Counted from the first letter of the stretch, positions 47,716 to 59,998 are shown. The stretch: 64,000 nucleotides of DNA from Glomus cerebriforme (GCA_003550305.1 QKYT01000051.1:24638-88637); one strand, 5' to 3'. Program-made: numbers and translations. The notes: generated by a model not told the origin, from the letters alone.

Positions 47716-49141
47716 GATTTGTGTTGATTTACTTACTAAAAGTATATTAAGAAAGCAAGTTAAAGAGCGATGAGTCTTCGTAAAGAGCCAAATTGCAGCA
47801 AAAAAAATAAGATTATGCGAATCGAAAGGTAGATGGACTAAGCTAACTTACCAGTATTTTAGGTAAAAGGCAAAAATAAAATATCGTTATGCAAATTAAG
47901 AAGTAATTTTATGATCTTTTTTTAAAGAAAGATATTTTGTTATTCCAAACTGTTTAGGAAAAAATTTAGAAGGGTTATTATTCAACTGAGTACAATAATG
48001 GTAAAAAGCCGATAAGATTTAAAGTTGAGATTTTTTTAGAAATACGCTTTTAAAATATAGGGAAACGGAGGTATAAAGGGGTTAAACTTTTGAGGCTTTT
48101 TTATGATAATGGGCATGCTTTTTTTATCATATGTACTACATAAATAGCAGATGATAAGTCACTGCGGCACTACCATGTGCTATTATTTAATCCAAAAAAA
48201 AATCTTTTTTTTTTTAAAAAAAAATTTGAAGCATACTTCCTTAAGATCTAAAACCACCGAGAATCGTTTCTCGAAGGATTGTCATAAATTGGTTTGGTTC
48301 GAGTCATAAGTATGCTATAATAATAATGTTAAAGATGTCTTTATAAGGAGTTTTTCCTCGTAAAGGTTTATCATTCTTTTGTATTGTTGGAATTTGACAA
48401 TGGTATTTAAATTCTGATGATATGTATACCAATGTATCAAGCTTCCAAACATTTCATTATTTCGATTCAGTAGAAAACCTATAACGGAAAAGCTAATTTA
48501 TAAATTTATATAAATAATTTTAATGTTAGTCGATACATGTAAGATATATAGGATACAACTAAACCAAATTTTTGTGAGAATGATCTAATTGTAAAAGAAA
48601 TTTCTGGATTGAATTTTAGAGAATAACTCCAAAGTATCTCAGCTTTATGATTTAGTTCGTCTGTGATTTAAATTAATTTCTTTGATTTAGTCACTTGACT
48701 CACTTCATATATTTAATATATTGTTTCTTAAATTTCATGATGAAAATTGTTATGGAATTATTTAATATATACATATTGTGTTTAAGTTAAATGAATGCAT
48801 GCGAAATAAAAACTCATGAAAAAATATAAACTTACCAAAAAAAATTGTAAATATCGAAGGAACAAACAATCGATTTAACTATCCCATAATCCCATAGTTA
48901 AAATATTAAATATTATTTTAAAAAAATATTTGGTTTAGTAAAAGAAACTTTTTTGTCAAAGAGTGCGTGGGAATTGTATTAAAATCTGCTGTTACACGGT
49001 TGATCAATAGTTTAAAAAAAATTTTCTTATAAATTAGATTGATCTTAATCATCCAATAATCGCATAAATCAAAAAAATTTTTTTACGTTTCTTTTAGAAA
49101 CAACGAAAAAGTATTAATATATTAAAATATATACAAGAAAT
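47716..49141. other. Divergent intergenic region
   Basis: About 1.4 kb between the starts of ataxin-2 (-) and the RRM gene (+). It contains T-run/A-run palindromes (about 48207-48225) and otherwise AT-rich sequence without a coding frame. TATA-like AT words lie close to the RRM start (49118-49135). Confidence 0.55.
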
Positions 49142-49657
49142 ATGTATAAATCAATGTTTGGAGCAATAACTAGATCGACGTCTTTTATGACTTCAACTCG
49201 TTCAGGACCTTCTATCATGCCTCCTCTTACTACCAACCTATCTTCTATTTTACGTCGAAGTTATGTTAGTAAAACTATATATATTTCAAATATACCTTGG
49301 AGTTCTAACGAACAAATACTTAGAGAACTTGGTACAAAATACGGTGAAGTTTCTTCTGTTCGTTTACCCTTGGATTTTGAAGGCAGAGTTCGTGGTTTTG
49401 GTTTTATCGAATATGACAATGAAGAGTCCGCACAAAAAGCCATTGAAAATATTAATGGTTACGAACTTGAGGGTAGACAGCTTCGTGCTGCAGAAGCTTC
49501 TGGTCCTCGTAATAATGAGGGTGGCGGTTTTGGAAGGGGAGCCCGAGGCGGCAGAGGACGTTTTGGTCGCGGTTTCGGCGGATTCGGTCGTGGATTTGGT
49601 GGTCGCGAAAATTCAGAGTGGCAAGATCGACGTAGAACACAATTTGGAGAGGAGTAA
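49142..49657 (+). CDS. Glycine-rich RRM RNA-binding protein, probably mitochondrial
   Basis: A single uninterrupted exon of 171 residues, unusual in this intron-rich neighbourhood. The first ~38 residues are Ser/Arg/Thr-rich without acidic residues, consistent with a mitochondrial presequence. One RRM spans about residues 43-120, with RNP2 KTIYISNIP and RNP1 RGFGFIEY both intact. The C-terminus is an RGG/Gly-Phe-rich tail (GRFGRGFGGFGRGFGG) of the kind that binds RNA and phase-separates. Similar small glycine-rich RRM proteins act in RNA chaperoning and organellar RNA processing; no specific orthologue is claimed. Confidence 0.85.
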   Translation: MYKSMFGAITRSTSFMTSTRSGPSIMPPLTTNLSSILRRSYVSKTIYISNIPWSSNEQILRELGTKYGEVSSVRLPLDFEGRVRGFGFIEYDNEESAQKAIENINGYELEGRQLRAAEASGPRNNEGGGFGRGARGGRGRFGRGFGGFGRGFGGRENSEWQDRRRTQFGEE

Positions 49658-50007
49658 TTTAACGTTTTAGTTTACTTATCATTCTTCATGTTTTCATGTA
49701 AGATTATTTTATTTTATATATTTTTATATAGTTTATATCATGATTAATATAAATCATTCTATAATTATAATTTTAATTGATTTATTGCGCTAATACTATA
49801 AAATAAATAATCTTCAAATAAATAATTTTCCGTTCTTCATTTAGATTGATTGACATTTAGATATGAGAATTTATAATTATTGAATTTCTATAACAAAAAG
49901 TTTTTTTTACATTTAAAAGTGAATGATGATGTATTAATTATTAAATCTGTGAAATATAATTTATTTTATAATTTAAAAATTATTTAATAAATAAATACTT
50001 GGTTTTT

Positions 50008-53000
50008 TTATACGACTTGCTCGGCCGAAGCTTCCATCTCTTCGTGCTAAAAAAATTTGGTATACAAGCATAAATATCAAAGTCAAACCTGATAAAAATG
50101 TTAATAAAGAACATATTACTTACTATAATATAATCATTTAAGATATGTGTTTTATCCTCATCCCAATAAATCCAAGTATGACGATATATTAGAGCCCACA
50201 CATATGGACAAAAGAAATCTTGTGACTCTGATTCCTCCTCATATTGGAATTTCAAATCAGGAAATTCCTATTATCGTGAATTATGTTCAATTTTAACGAT
50301 TATAGAATATTAATACCTAGAATATTTTATTTTACACAAACCTTAAGTCTACCTGGTGGCCAAGTTCTTGCTGCAGTTTCTATTAACTCTGAAATCTCTT
50401 CTGCGGATGGAGATTTAAGATTTGCTTCTGATATTCGAGCATGAAAATAACTAATTACCTGTTGTAATTAACGATTGATCCATTAATTATTCGTTTAAAG
50501 CTATCGAAAATGCACTTCCTTTATGTTTTTCTTACATTATCAATATTAGCAATCAATTCTGCAAATCGAGGATGCAATTGAAATTGCGTAAACAAATCCT
50601 TTTTATGCAATAAGGAATATATTAATTCTGGATTAGAATTTAATCTTCGAGTCAACACTGAATTGATTATTTCCAAGACTAGACAGACAAGGTCACCGTA
50701 TATTGCGACGGCATCGGACTTATCAGAATGAATTGAGAAGTTAAAGAAATATTTTTTATATAATATAAATGGTAAATTTTCCATTCACTTACATTTTCAT
50801 CTTCCCCCTGTTGCTGAGCTTTTTTTAGTAATTTTTGATATCGTTTAGCCACGATATCGAACAGACTTTTAAGAAGAAGGAAGGGGAATTAAAAATATTA
50901 TATGTTGACATTTCAAAATTTGATAATAATAATAGTGCTTACCTAACAAGTCTTTGTGCAACATAAGGATGTATATCTTGAATGCTATTTCCCAAGTTAG
51001 CCATAGTTGCCAAACAATTGGTGTGAAAGTACACATCCTTTATAAAAGATGATTTATATTAGAATCAAAGATTTTTTTCAAACACGAAAAATAAAAATCA
51101 TTACCCGATGAGAGCTGAGATTAAACTGTATAATCCTTATAAGAACTAAATATGTTAAGCCCCCTAAAGATACGGATTTTAATAACCTTTCTGTGAACCA
51201 TGGCTGATAAGATATTGACTGCAAAAAAAAAATTTGAATTAAGGAAATAATATTTCTTTAACGTTGAAATTACTATCTTCCAATACGATCGTTTAAACTA
51301 AATTAATATCCAAAGTGATAAAGGACCATTTTTATTTTATTTTTAACTACGCATTCAATCGAATTTACTTTCACGCTTATTATAAAAAATTGTCCCTGAA
51401 TTTGATTTTTCAATTCAAAATTTCAAAAATTTTTGATATTAGTCTTCCAAATATCCAATTTCCTATTAAAACTTTCTCAATTAAACCAGTTCAAGTTGTT
51501 CTCGTGCACATATTAAATTTCTCATGAAATATAAATTCATACAATATTCTATCCTTTCTATAATCTTCACTTTAAAATATCATGTCCAAGGAATAAAAAT
51601 TGAGGGTTTAAATCGATTCTCGATTCAATAAATTTGTGATTCATTAAGTCCAATATTTCACAACATTACTTCTAAAAAAACCATGTGGGTATACGACGAT
51701 AAATTATTGTAAGTTTGTTTCGGTATTTTAAAAGGATACGATTTTTTGAATGTTCTCATTAAAAACTTCATCCTGACTAAAAAGCAAAAGAATTGTGAGC
51801 AGAATATACATCTGAGAATAATTTGTTCTGCCGTCAATTCCATCATACAATAATCTTAGTATTTGAAGTATCTAGTTGATACAAAGATAGAAGAGTAAGT
51901 AAAGAATAAATCAGAAATTGTTAACGAAATGCAATAAATAATAATGAATACAAACAAGAATTTCAGGGTCTAAACGTGATAAAACATAAACTCTAAACTC
52001 TTCATTTTCAATCATTAGTAGATATAATATCAAACAAATCTCTTCATTTGGCAACTGACTACCATAAAAAACATTTTTTTTTTTAAAAAAAAATTAAATA
52101 ATGTTAAAAAAGTTTATAAATAGCTGAAACTATTCACATAAACAACTTACCGACAAATCAATTGATATAAGGCACGAAATGGTACTGCCATATCACTCTC
52201 TTCCATTCCTAGAAACAAAAAATATATTCCCGTTAGAAAATTGTAAAAGCACATTTAAAGAATAACTACAATGATAAATTAAAGGACCTTGTGCATCCCT
52301 TAAAGATCGAATTCCTTCACGAAAATTTTTTGCTTTTTCATCCGGAACTCGACATTGAACGGAAAGTAATAGCAAAATAAGCAAACTTCTTTCTGCTATT
52401 GGTGGAGGATCAGATGGTAGGGTTGCCGATGATCTACTAGGGAAAAGATAGGAATAGGCATTATACACAACGCCTGTCATGTGACGTAAAATGTTGTGCC
52501 AGCAAAATTAAAAATAGAACTATTCTATTTGCTGGATTTAAAACAACGAGTTAATTGAATTCATACTTGTGGATGCAGGCGGAGGCGGCTTTTGTTCAAT
52601 AAAATTTGTTACCAGTCGTTTTGTTAAGTTATTAATAAAGTCACTAAATATGTGTAATATAAATTAATATTAAACTTAAATCAACAAATTTGAACATTTG
52701 TGAATAATCTTACCTAAATTTGACCAATAAAATATTTAAAAAATAGTCATTTTCTATTTGACTTGCATTTGATTGATGTATTTGTGTTGAAAGTAAAACC
52801 AATAGAATGTTTAAACATTCTTGATAATATTCATATGTCGAACCATTTGAACTAATAAGTGCAAAAAAATATTTAAGTTAAACCACTCCTTTTTATTTAT
52901 TTAACAATGAGTTAAAGAATATTCATACATTGGATCCAATTTCAAAATAACCATCAATAATCCATCCATAAGTTGTTCAGCTTTAGGTCTAGTATCTTGA

Positions 53001-54312
53001 GCAACTTCCGGATCAATAATAAGTTTTTTTTGATTGAGTTCAATTGGAACACGATTATTTTCATCAATTTTAGATTCAAACCCATTAAATTTCGGTGTTT
53101 CTGCTAAAATGGTATGATTTCCTATAAAATTGACTATTTCTTAATACAATACAACTAGAACAAATATAATAATTTAAATAAAAATAAATGATTAAACCTT
53201 CAAATTGTCGATGAATTTCATCACGCGATAAATTTCCAATGAAATGTTTTGAAAAGACTCTTACAAGAAATAAGGAATTATATGCTTCTACTGGAATGTC
53301 CCTGATTGAATATAAAGAAATATGTCATAAATAAAGAAAAATAATTGAAAATTTTAAAGAATCGCGTTAATTACCCATTGAATTCGGGATCTATTATGTG
53401 GCGCATTTGACTCAATGCATGAAGTAGTAAAGTATTAAAATTTGCGGTTTTTTTATTATTGCTGGCTAAAAGTAATAATAATAATATAAATCAGTAATTA
53501 AAAATTTAATAACTAAATATTTAATGATAGTTGATGATATCCTTACCAAATTCAATTGCAAGGCTCACAGTAGACATTTCAACATCATAAGCATCTTGAC
53601 TACAATTGTCAAATTGAGAAGTATTAGATTTTGTCCAGCGAAATAGATCGGAGATGAAAATGTGCATTCAAAACGATGCATATCAGGATGTCTTATTCCG
53701 TGTGAAAATTGCATTGGATTATACCTAAACAATATTCTGTCACTATGCTAAATTGCGTTAACAGAACTTTCGGCGGACTCACCCAGAATTCGTAGTCGGA
53801 AACTTTTCGTTGCTCAGCATTACTTCCCAAACCTCCGAATCGTAAGGTGAAATAGTTCTATCCGAACACAAAAACTTGAGGTGGTTATATTGTGTATTAG
53901 TAAAAATTTGTATTTCTGTTAAAGTTTTCCTTTGTATAAAAGCTCTTTGACTGCCAAGTATAAGACTAGTAGCTCCAGGATAAGACCTACGAGAAATATA
54001 AGGTGAGGTTAAGCTTGGACTGAAGAGAGACTGACTGAAACTCGGTGTAGTTGGTGAAATAACACCTGTTCGAGGTGGAAGAAGAAAATCGGAACGATCG
54101 CTATTAGGTGAAGTATCAAGACTCCGAGGAACTTTACGATTTTGATGAGTTCTTGACACTGGAGAAAAGGGTGGTAGTGAGATTTGGTGATGTGCGATCG
54201 AAGTTGGCGGCGAAAGAGTTTGGTTCGATGTTTGAACTAAAGGAGCAGATTGAGAGGCTCGATAAAGCGGAGGTGGGTGGGCAAGCGGTGTGGGCTGTCG
54301 AGATTTCGGCAT
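50008..54312 (-). CDS. DYM: Dymeclin homologue, Golgi-associated
   Basis: Many exons on the minus strand from ATG at 54312 to TAA at 50008. The order of segments follows animal dymeclin: HLKFLCSDRTISPYDSEVWE (compare YLKKLSGTEPISENDPFW), KRLVTNFIEQKPPPP, AERSLLILLLLSVQCRVPDE, LGGLTYLVLIRIIQFNLSSH, CLVLEIINSVLTRRLNSNPE, and near the end DFFCPYVWALIYRHTWIYW. Dymeclin is an armadillo-like peripheral protein of the Golgi needed for its organisation and traffic. Unlike the myristoylated animal proteins, this one has an N-terminal extension of roughly 170 residues rich in Pro/Ser. The intron after TTNSG (donor GG|GTGAGT) probably runs to AG at about 53611; the alternative acceptor near 53727 reads soon into a stop. 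Intron 51219-51739 is U12-type. Confidence 0.85.
51219..51739 (-). other. U12-type GT-AG intron in dymeclin
   Basis: On the minus strand the 521-bp intron begins GTATCCTTTT, the consensus minor-spliceosome donor, and has TTTCCTTAAT as branch point about 20 bases before its AG (TTTTTTGCAG). Excision joins FNENIQKI to SISYQPWFTERLLKSVSLGG, matching dymeclin's ILKNITWYSERVLTEISLGS without a gap. It is several times longer than typical introns here (about 50-120 bp). Confidence 0.88.
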
Positions 54313-54522
54313 ACGGATCTCAAATGTGCCGGAAACGCCAGCGAAATGAACAAATGAATAGATTGGGCCCAAAAAAGATTTCGTTGACAGAAATATCAGA
54401 AATATCAGATTCAAGTAGAACTTGCAATTAATTAAAAAATAAATGGCCAATAACAACCCAACAACACTATTGCATTAAGTTTTCATGATTTCACGTGATT
54501 AATAGCAGAAATCATAATGACA

Positions 54523-55526
54523 TTACAGTTTATCAGATAAATTGTTTCTTAATTCAACTATATTAAGTTCATTTGATTTTATTTTTTCAAATATTTTTCT
54601 ACGCAAATCCCTGAGTAAAAAAAAATAATAAGATTCACCATTGAGATTTACCTAAAAAGCTAACACTATTAATTTAATACCTATTATCCAATATGTCTTC
54701 TTCGTCCAATTCTATAACTTCTGCCGTCTCATCAGTATCAAGTACTGGATCAAGAAAATTGTAATGTTCAATCGTTAAAGATACTACAAGAAAAGTAAAA
54801 ATTCTTAAACTAAAATTTGAAAGTGATTTTGTAGTATAAATAATGTGACATACAATCCGATACATAGAAAGCTCCAATTAGTGATTCAGTAATTTTCTCT
54901 TCAACTGCAGTTTTCACTAACAGTAAAGTAGTTAGCATTAATTTGCGCTAACTTTTGTTTTTGATTAAGTAATACAATGAATGTCATTACATTCACGGAT
55001 TCTTTCTACTAAACGTTCAAGTTTCTCCCTCTTTTCTTGTCCTTCCCGATTCAACTTATGATCTTGCAATCTTTCATTAATTTGCTGTATCCATTTCAAT
55101 AACTCCTTCTGACAATCTTGGATCTTTTTTTCGCAACTGACTCTTAAAATAAACATTAATGTAAATACGCTTAGTCAAAATTTAATTAACCTTACCGTAG
55201 TTGTTTGTATGAACTCCATGTTTCGACAACTTTGGTATCAGCATCACAAATAAATTCATTTAAGTTCGCGAGATGATTACTCAAACTGATAATTTTTTTA
55301 AAAAAGTTTTAAATATCACTGACGCGTACATATCTTAAATATTTTATATTTTGCAAACTTTGAATGTCATACTCGCGAATTATTGCTCGATTTTCGTGTA
55401 AAAGGTATTCGAATTCTTGTAGAACAATATTGTCATCATTATCTATAATCAAATTATCTTTATTAATTCATGTGTAAAAAAAACGAGAAACAACATGGCA
55501 AATATGAAAGTATTTAGACCTGTCAT
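54523..55526 (-). CDS. Unrecognised coiled-coil protein, about 220 residues
   Basis: Seven small exons on the minus strand can be joined through GT-AG introns. The first coding exon is only ATGACAG (55526-55520), followed by DNDDNIVLQEFEYLLHENRA. The middle is strongly helical with heptads (SCEKKIQDCQKELLKWIQQI, EKREKLERLVERIREC). The C-terminal part has acidic VLDTDETAEVIELDEEDILD, then DLRRKIFEKIKSNELNIVEL. No enzymatic motif, membrane segment or targeting signal is visible. The general look (N-terminal coiled coil, small conserved C-terminal part) resembles structural subunits such as kinetochore or tethering-complex proteins, but no family could be named. Splice choices after DIH and FYVSD rest on phase alone. 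Confidence 0.6.
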
Positions 55527-55945
55527 TGTAATATATTACTTATTAGTTACAAAAAAAAAAGTAGTTAATAAAAAAGACCGATGAAATTATGAATGGTATT
55601 AGGTAAAAATTCTTTTTTATACTTTATTTTTTAACTCACATTCAATTTGATAAGCTTTATGGGTAACAAGCAATTTTTGGTCCCGATATCAAAATTTATT
55701 TTTTTTTTTTTTACACAATTTTATATTTTGAATTAGTTTCCACTAATAGTAATTCTACTAACTCTACCCCAATCCTGATATGTAATTAATTCTACAGATT
55801 GTACATAAAATGATACTTTTAAATAAATGATGCTAAAAAAATACATGAAATATATTAAAAAAAAAAGAAAAAAAATGCAAAATTTAAATACAAATTAATT
55901 GATTATTAATAAAAATTTCAAATTAATATTTGCTACCAGGCTTTT
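55527..55945. other. Short AT-rich spacer
   Basis: About 420 bases between two minus-strand coiled-coil genes. It serves as promoter of the upstream-numbered gene and 3' region of the long coiled-coil gene. It contains T and A runs and no coding frame. Confidence 0.5.
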
Positions 55946-58900
55946 TCATTTATAGTTGCTCATACTTATTACTAAATCCATATTTTTTGCAAGCACCTGG
56001 GATATTAATTAAACAAAAGTTAATAAATAATCTGAATAATTTTAATAAAGTTAAAAAATAAGCTCACCACTTGTAATTCCCCTTCCAAAGATTTAACTCT
56101 CTTTTTCATATCATTTCTTTCTTTCGCCACCTTATCTTTTTCACTTATAGAATCTGCATATTTTTGTTGAACATGCATAATTTTTTCATTCAATTTGTCA
56201 CATTCGGAACGTGATTCTCTCAATGCATTCTCTAATTCCGACAACCGTTGTTCCAGTATATCCACTTTCTTCGTATCATTATTACTAGAACGATCTGCGG
56301 CATTTGTTATATTACGTTGGCGCTTTTCAAGTGCTGCCAATCGCGACTGTGTAAATTCAGTTATTTTAGCAATTTCATCTTCATGCTGCTTCTTAAGTTC
56401 TTGTATTGATAGTTGATGGTTACTAAAGATCTGATTTTTTTCTTCTTCATATTCAATTGTCATAGTTTTAATCCTATTACGAAGCCCATCTACTGTTTTT
56501 TCTGCTTGTGTTATGGAATGCTCAAATGCTGTTATTGTTGAGTTTTTTTCTTTGTGAAGTTCTTGGAGTTTTTGGGTAAGTGTCGTAATCTGAGCCTCGA
56601 GATTCTGTTGTGTAACTTTATATTCTTCAACTTGCATTGTGAGGCTATTTAATTTAGAAGTATCAATAATTGGAATTTTAGGACCATCCCGACTTGAAGA
56701 ACGTGAATGATTCAATACCATTGCTTCCTTCTCAATAAGATTTTGTTTGAGTTCTGATACTTGACTATGTAAATCTTCGATTTCCGCCATTGAATCTTTG
56801 AGTCTGTTTTGAAGATCATTTATTTTTACATCCGCATTTCGTTTTGATTGTTCAGCGTCAGTTTCAAAAGCACGCAATTTTGCTGTTAAACGATTTGTTG
56901 AAGACTCAAGACTATCAATACGAGCTTGTGATTGTTTTTTGAACATTTCAAGATTTGAAATTTCATTGTCCTTATTTACACATTCTTGTAATGCTGATTC
57001 TAATTTTTGTGATAGCTCTAACTGTTTTATTTCTGCTTTTTGAGCTTCTTTTAAAAGTTCTTCTAACCCTTCAGAGTGTTTCCTCGTATGATTCAGTTTA
57101 CCACTAAGTTCTTCTAGTTTTGAATCTTTTTCTCTCAACTCGAATTCATAATTAGAAACAAGATCGGCTTCTTTCTGATACCAAACTTCTCGTTCGGCTG
57201 CATTTTCTTTCATAAAAGTTTGCATACCATTTTGATGTTCTTCCAACAATTTTGATAGAGATACTTTTTGTTTTTCAACAATTTCTAAACTATTTGTCAG
57301 CTCTTCAAAAGCTTTCATCTTTTCACTATACTCCAATTTAAGTTTTGTTAATTCATTATCTAATTTGTCTCTTTGGGATTCCATTTCTTGAAACCGGATT
57401 TGCAGGTCTTTATAATTTTTTTCCCAATACGTTTTTACTGTAGCAAGTTCATCACGCTCATTCTCTAATTCAATCTTTTTATTGCTTATTGTTGAGCTCT
57501 CATTCTGAAGTCGTTTCATTTCATCTTTAGTTTTCTTCAATTCTTCTGCAATCTTTTCTTTTTCTGATGTGGTTAATCTATTATTTTCTTTTAAATTCAA
57601 ATTATTAGTCTCAAGAACTTCAACTTTAGAGCGAATAGCGGCAATTTCATTCAACAGCTGTTGATTTTTGTGAACAAATTGTTGATGTTTTACATTTAAA
57701 TCTTTATAAGAAGATTCTGCATTTGCAAGACAACGAGTAGCTTCTTCTAATCCTTTTACAGTTTTAGAATTTTGTACATTATTTTGCTCTAGTCTTAAAT
57801 TTTGATCAATTAATTCTCTTATTTTAATTTCGTATTCTTTTTCAAGTCGATCACGAAGTTCTTGTAATTCTTTTTGATGACTAATTTCCAAATTTTTACG
57901 AAGCGATGCTATTGCTTGTTCGTGTTCTTTTTCTTGTCGCTCTTTAAGTTCTCTGAAATTTTGTATATCCCTTGATTCTAATTCTTTGCTCTCAGCTTCT
58001 CTACGTTCCAATTGAAGTTGAAGTCGGTTTATTATGTCCGATTTATCTTTAACCAAACTTTCGAAATCTTCACAACGTTCTTTCGCTTCATTATACTCCA
58101 GTCCTAAATTGGATAATTGAATTCGTAAGTTTGAAAGCTCCTTATTAGTATCATTTAATTGTTTACGCAGTGCCTCAATAATTTGTCCAGATTCCCTTTC
58201 TAGCTTTATTTTAGCATTCAATTGTCCTTTAAGTACTTCTTCAGTTTTTTGTTTGAATTCTTTTATCATGTTACTAGTTCTTTCTTTATCTCTGCTGAGA
58301 TTTTTTATTTCTTGCAATGAACGAGCGAGTTCCTCCTGTAATTCAACTAATTGTGCTTCCCTTTGTTTATATGTAGTTTCCAACGAATCAAATCGATTTT
58401 TTAAATTCAACAAGGCAGACTCTTTTTCTCGCTTATATTTAATCCAAGAAGCTTCAGCAGCCTTTTTTTCATTCAATTCACGCATAAGTTCATCAATCTG
58501 GTTCCGCAATTCCTTCTCTCCCGCTCTTATCATACGATCTTGTTCATTTTTTATTTGCGTAAAAGTTACGTCAAATCTCCCTCTTATCATCGAATCTAAT
58601 TGGCTTGCATGTTCACCACGAAGTTTTTCTATTTCTTTCTCATATCCTTTTTTAATGGACCGTATTTCAAATTGAAAATTGTTTTTATTTGCCATTAATT
58701 CATCTTCAACTTTTTCTTTGTATCTTTTCATTGTCATTAACCCTGATATTAATTTATTTTTTTCTGTATCATAAATTCTCGTTAATTCTTTTTTTTGAGA
58801 TTCATAACGAAGAGATAGTTCATTTTTAATATTTTCCTCATTGTCTTTATTTTGATTCATCAATTCTTTTCTTAATTTATCCATTCCTGTTTGATTTTCT

Positions 58901-59406
58901 TTTTTCATATTTTCCATACTATTTTTGAGTTCTTGTATAGTTTTTTCAAATTCCTGTTTTTGATTATTCAACTGAGTTTGATGTTCTTTTCGTAAATATT
59001 CAATCTCTTCCTTATGCTGTTGTCGTTGATTTTCATCATTTTTTTGTAAATCATTGAATGAAGTATTAGTACCAGTATTTGGTGGGGAAAGTCCAGCTTT
59101 CATATAATCAAATTTTGAATCTAAATTATCGACTGGAGTTGTAAGACGTGTACTACTAGCACTAACCGAATTATCCGATGAAAGAATTTGCAAACTTGAA
59201 TCTGAAGAGCTATCATCTCTTTCATGTTTTTTATATTGTAAAATGTCAATTTCAAGATTTATTGGAGAACGTATTTTCCCTTTTATTGAAGAAATATTTT
59301 TTTCGTCTTCTTTAGATAAAGAAGTATTAATATTTTTAACAAAATTATCTTTTTGTAGGAATTCTACATTATTTAAACGGTTGGTTAATAAAGCCACTTG
59401 AGACAT
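55946..59406 (-). CDS. Long coiled-coil protein (about 1,130 residues)
   Basis: One very long exon (59406 to about 56068) plus a small 3' exon, ending VLAKNMDLVISMSNYK at 55946. Residues 1-130 are Ser/Asn-rich and probably disordered (SSSDSSLQILSSDNSVSASS). From about 130 to the end the protein is almost unbroken heptad-repeat coiled coil rich in Glu, Lys, Gln and Leu. A short Ser-rich break occurs at HSRSSSRDGPKIP. No motor, GRIP, FYVE, membrane segment or other end domain was seen. It could be a golgin-like tether, a centrosome/spindle-pole scaffold or an intermediate-filament-like protein; sequence alone does not decide. The nearly intron-free coding region contrasts with its neighbours. 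Confidence 0.85.
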
Positions 59407-59998
59407 TGAGTCTTTATTGAGTTTGAAAGTCGTATTTCTCCCGATATGAAGTATTATAGATGCTGGAAGTTTTCTAGCTATTTTGAGAAATCGTTAATGT
59501 ATTTTAAATGACATGAAACTTGCATTCTATAAAAAAATTTCTCTAAGAATAGCGATATAGCGACCGAGGACAAAGTTTTTATATATACTGCAAAATTTGT
59601 TACATTTTAACATGGAAGAAGTGTGTGACAATAATAATCAATAGGGTTAGTACATTAAAACCACGAGGTTATCCAAAGAATAATTAATATCCCACAATTA
59701 TGATCAATATACAAACATGTTGTAGTATTACATAAAAAAAAAATCTAATTTAAGAATAATTGATCTGCAAACCTGTTACTGTCAATATTTCCGTTTCAGT
59801 TCTGAAACCGGACGTAAATGTGACAGTACCGAAATTAAAGTAAGTGATGGGCGAAATTAGGATTTAAATTTTAAATTTTATTAATTTTTGATGTGCTTTA
59901 TCTAGCCTTTAAAGGATAGTCAGGTTTTATATTCATTGTCAAATCGTTTTATCCATCCTGCTATTTTAGATTTAAAATAAATCTGATCGCGACCTAAA
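59407..59998. other. Divergent intergenic region with a hairpin
   Basis: About 590 bases between the starts of the coiled-coil gene (-) and the amino-acid transporter gene (+). It contains an imperfect hairpin at 59777-59828 and otherwise nothing recognisable. Confidence 0.55.
59777..59828. repeat. Imperfect inverted repeat in transporter promoter
   Basis: TACTGTCAATATTTCCGTTT then CAG (left) pairs imperfectly with CTGAAACCGGACGTAAATGT then GACAGTA (right), giving about 20 paired bases around TT. It could be a short MITE end-to-end remnant or a regulatory hairpin. No target duplication was detected. Confidence 0.5.

Noticed and set aside
54108..54431. 107-residue plus-strand frame
   Set aside because: Antisense to the Pro/Ser-rich start of dymeclin; the sense frame aligns with the family.
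58253..58675. 140-residue plus-strand frame
   Set aside because: Antisense shadow of the long coiled-coil exon.
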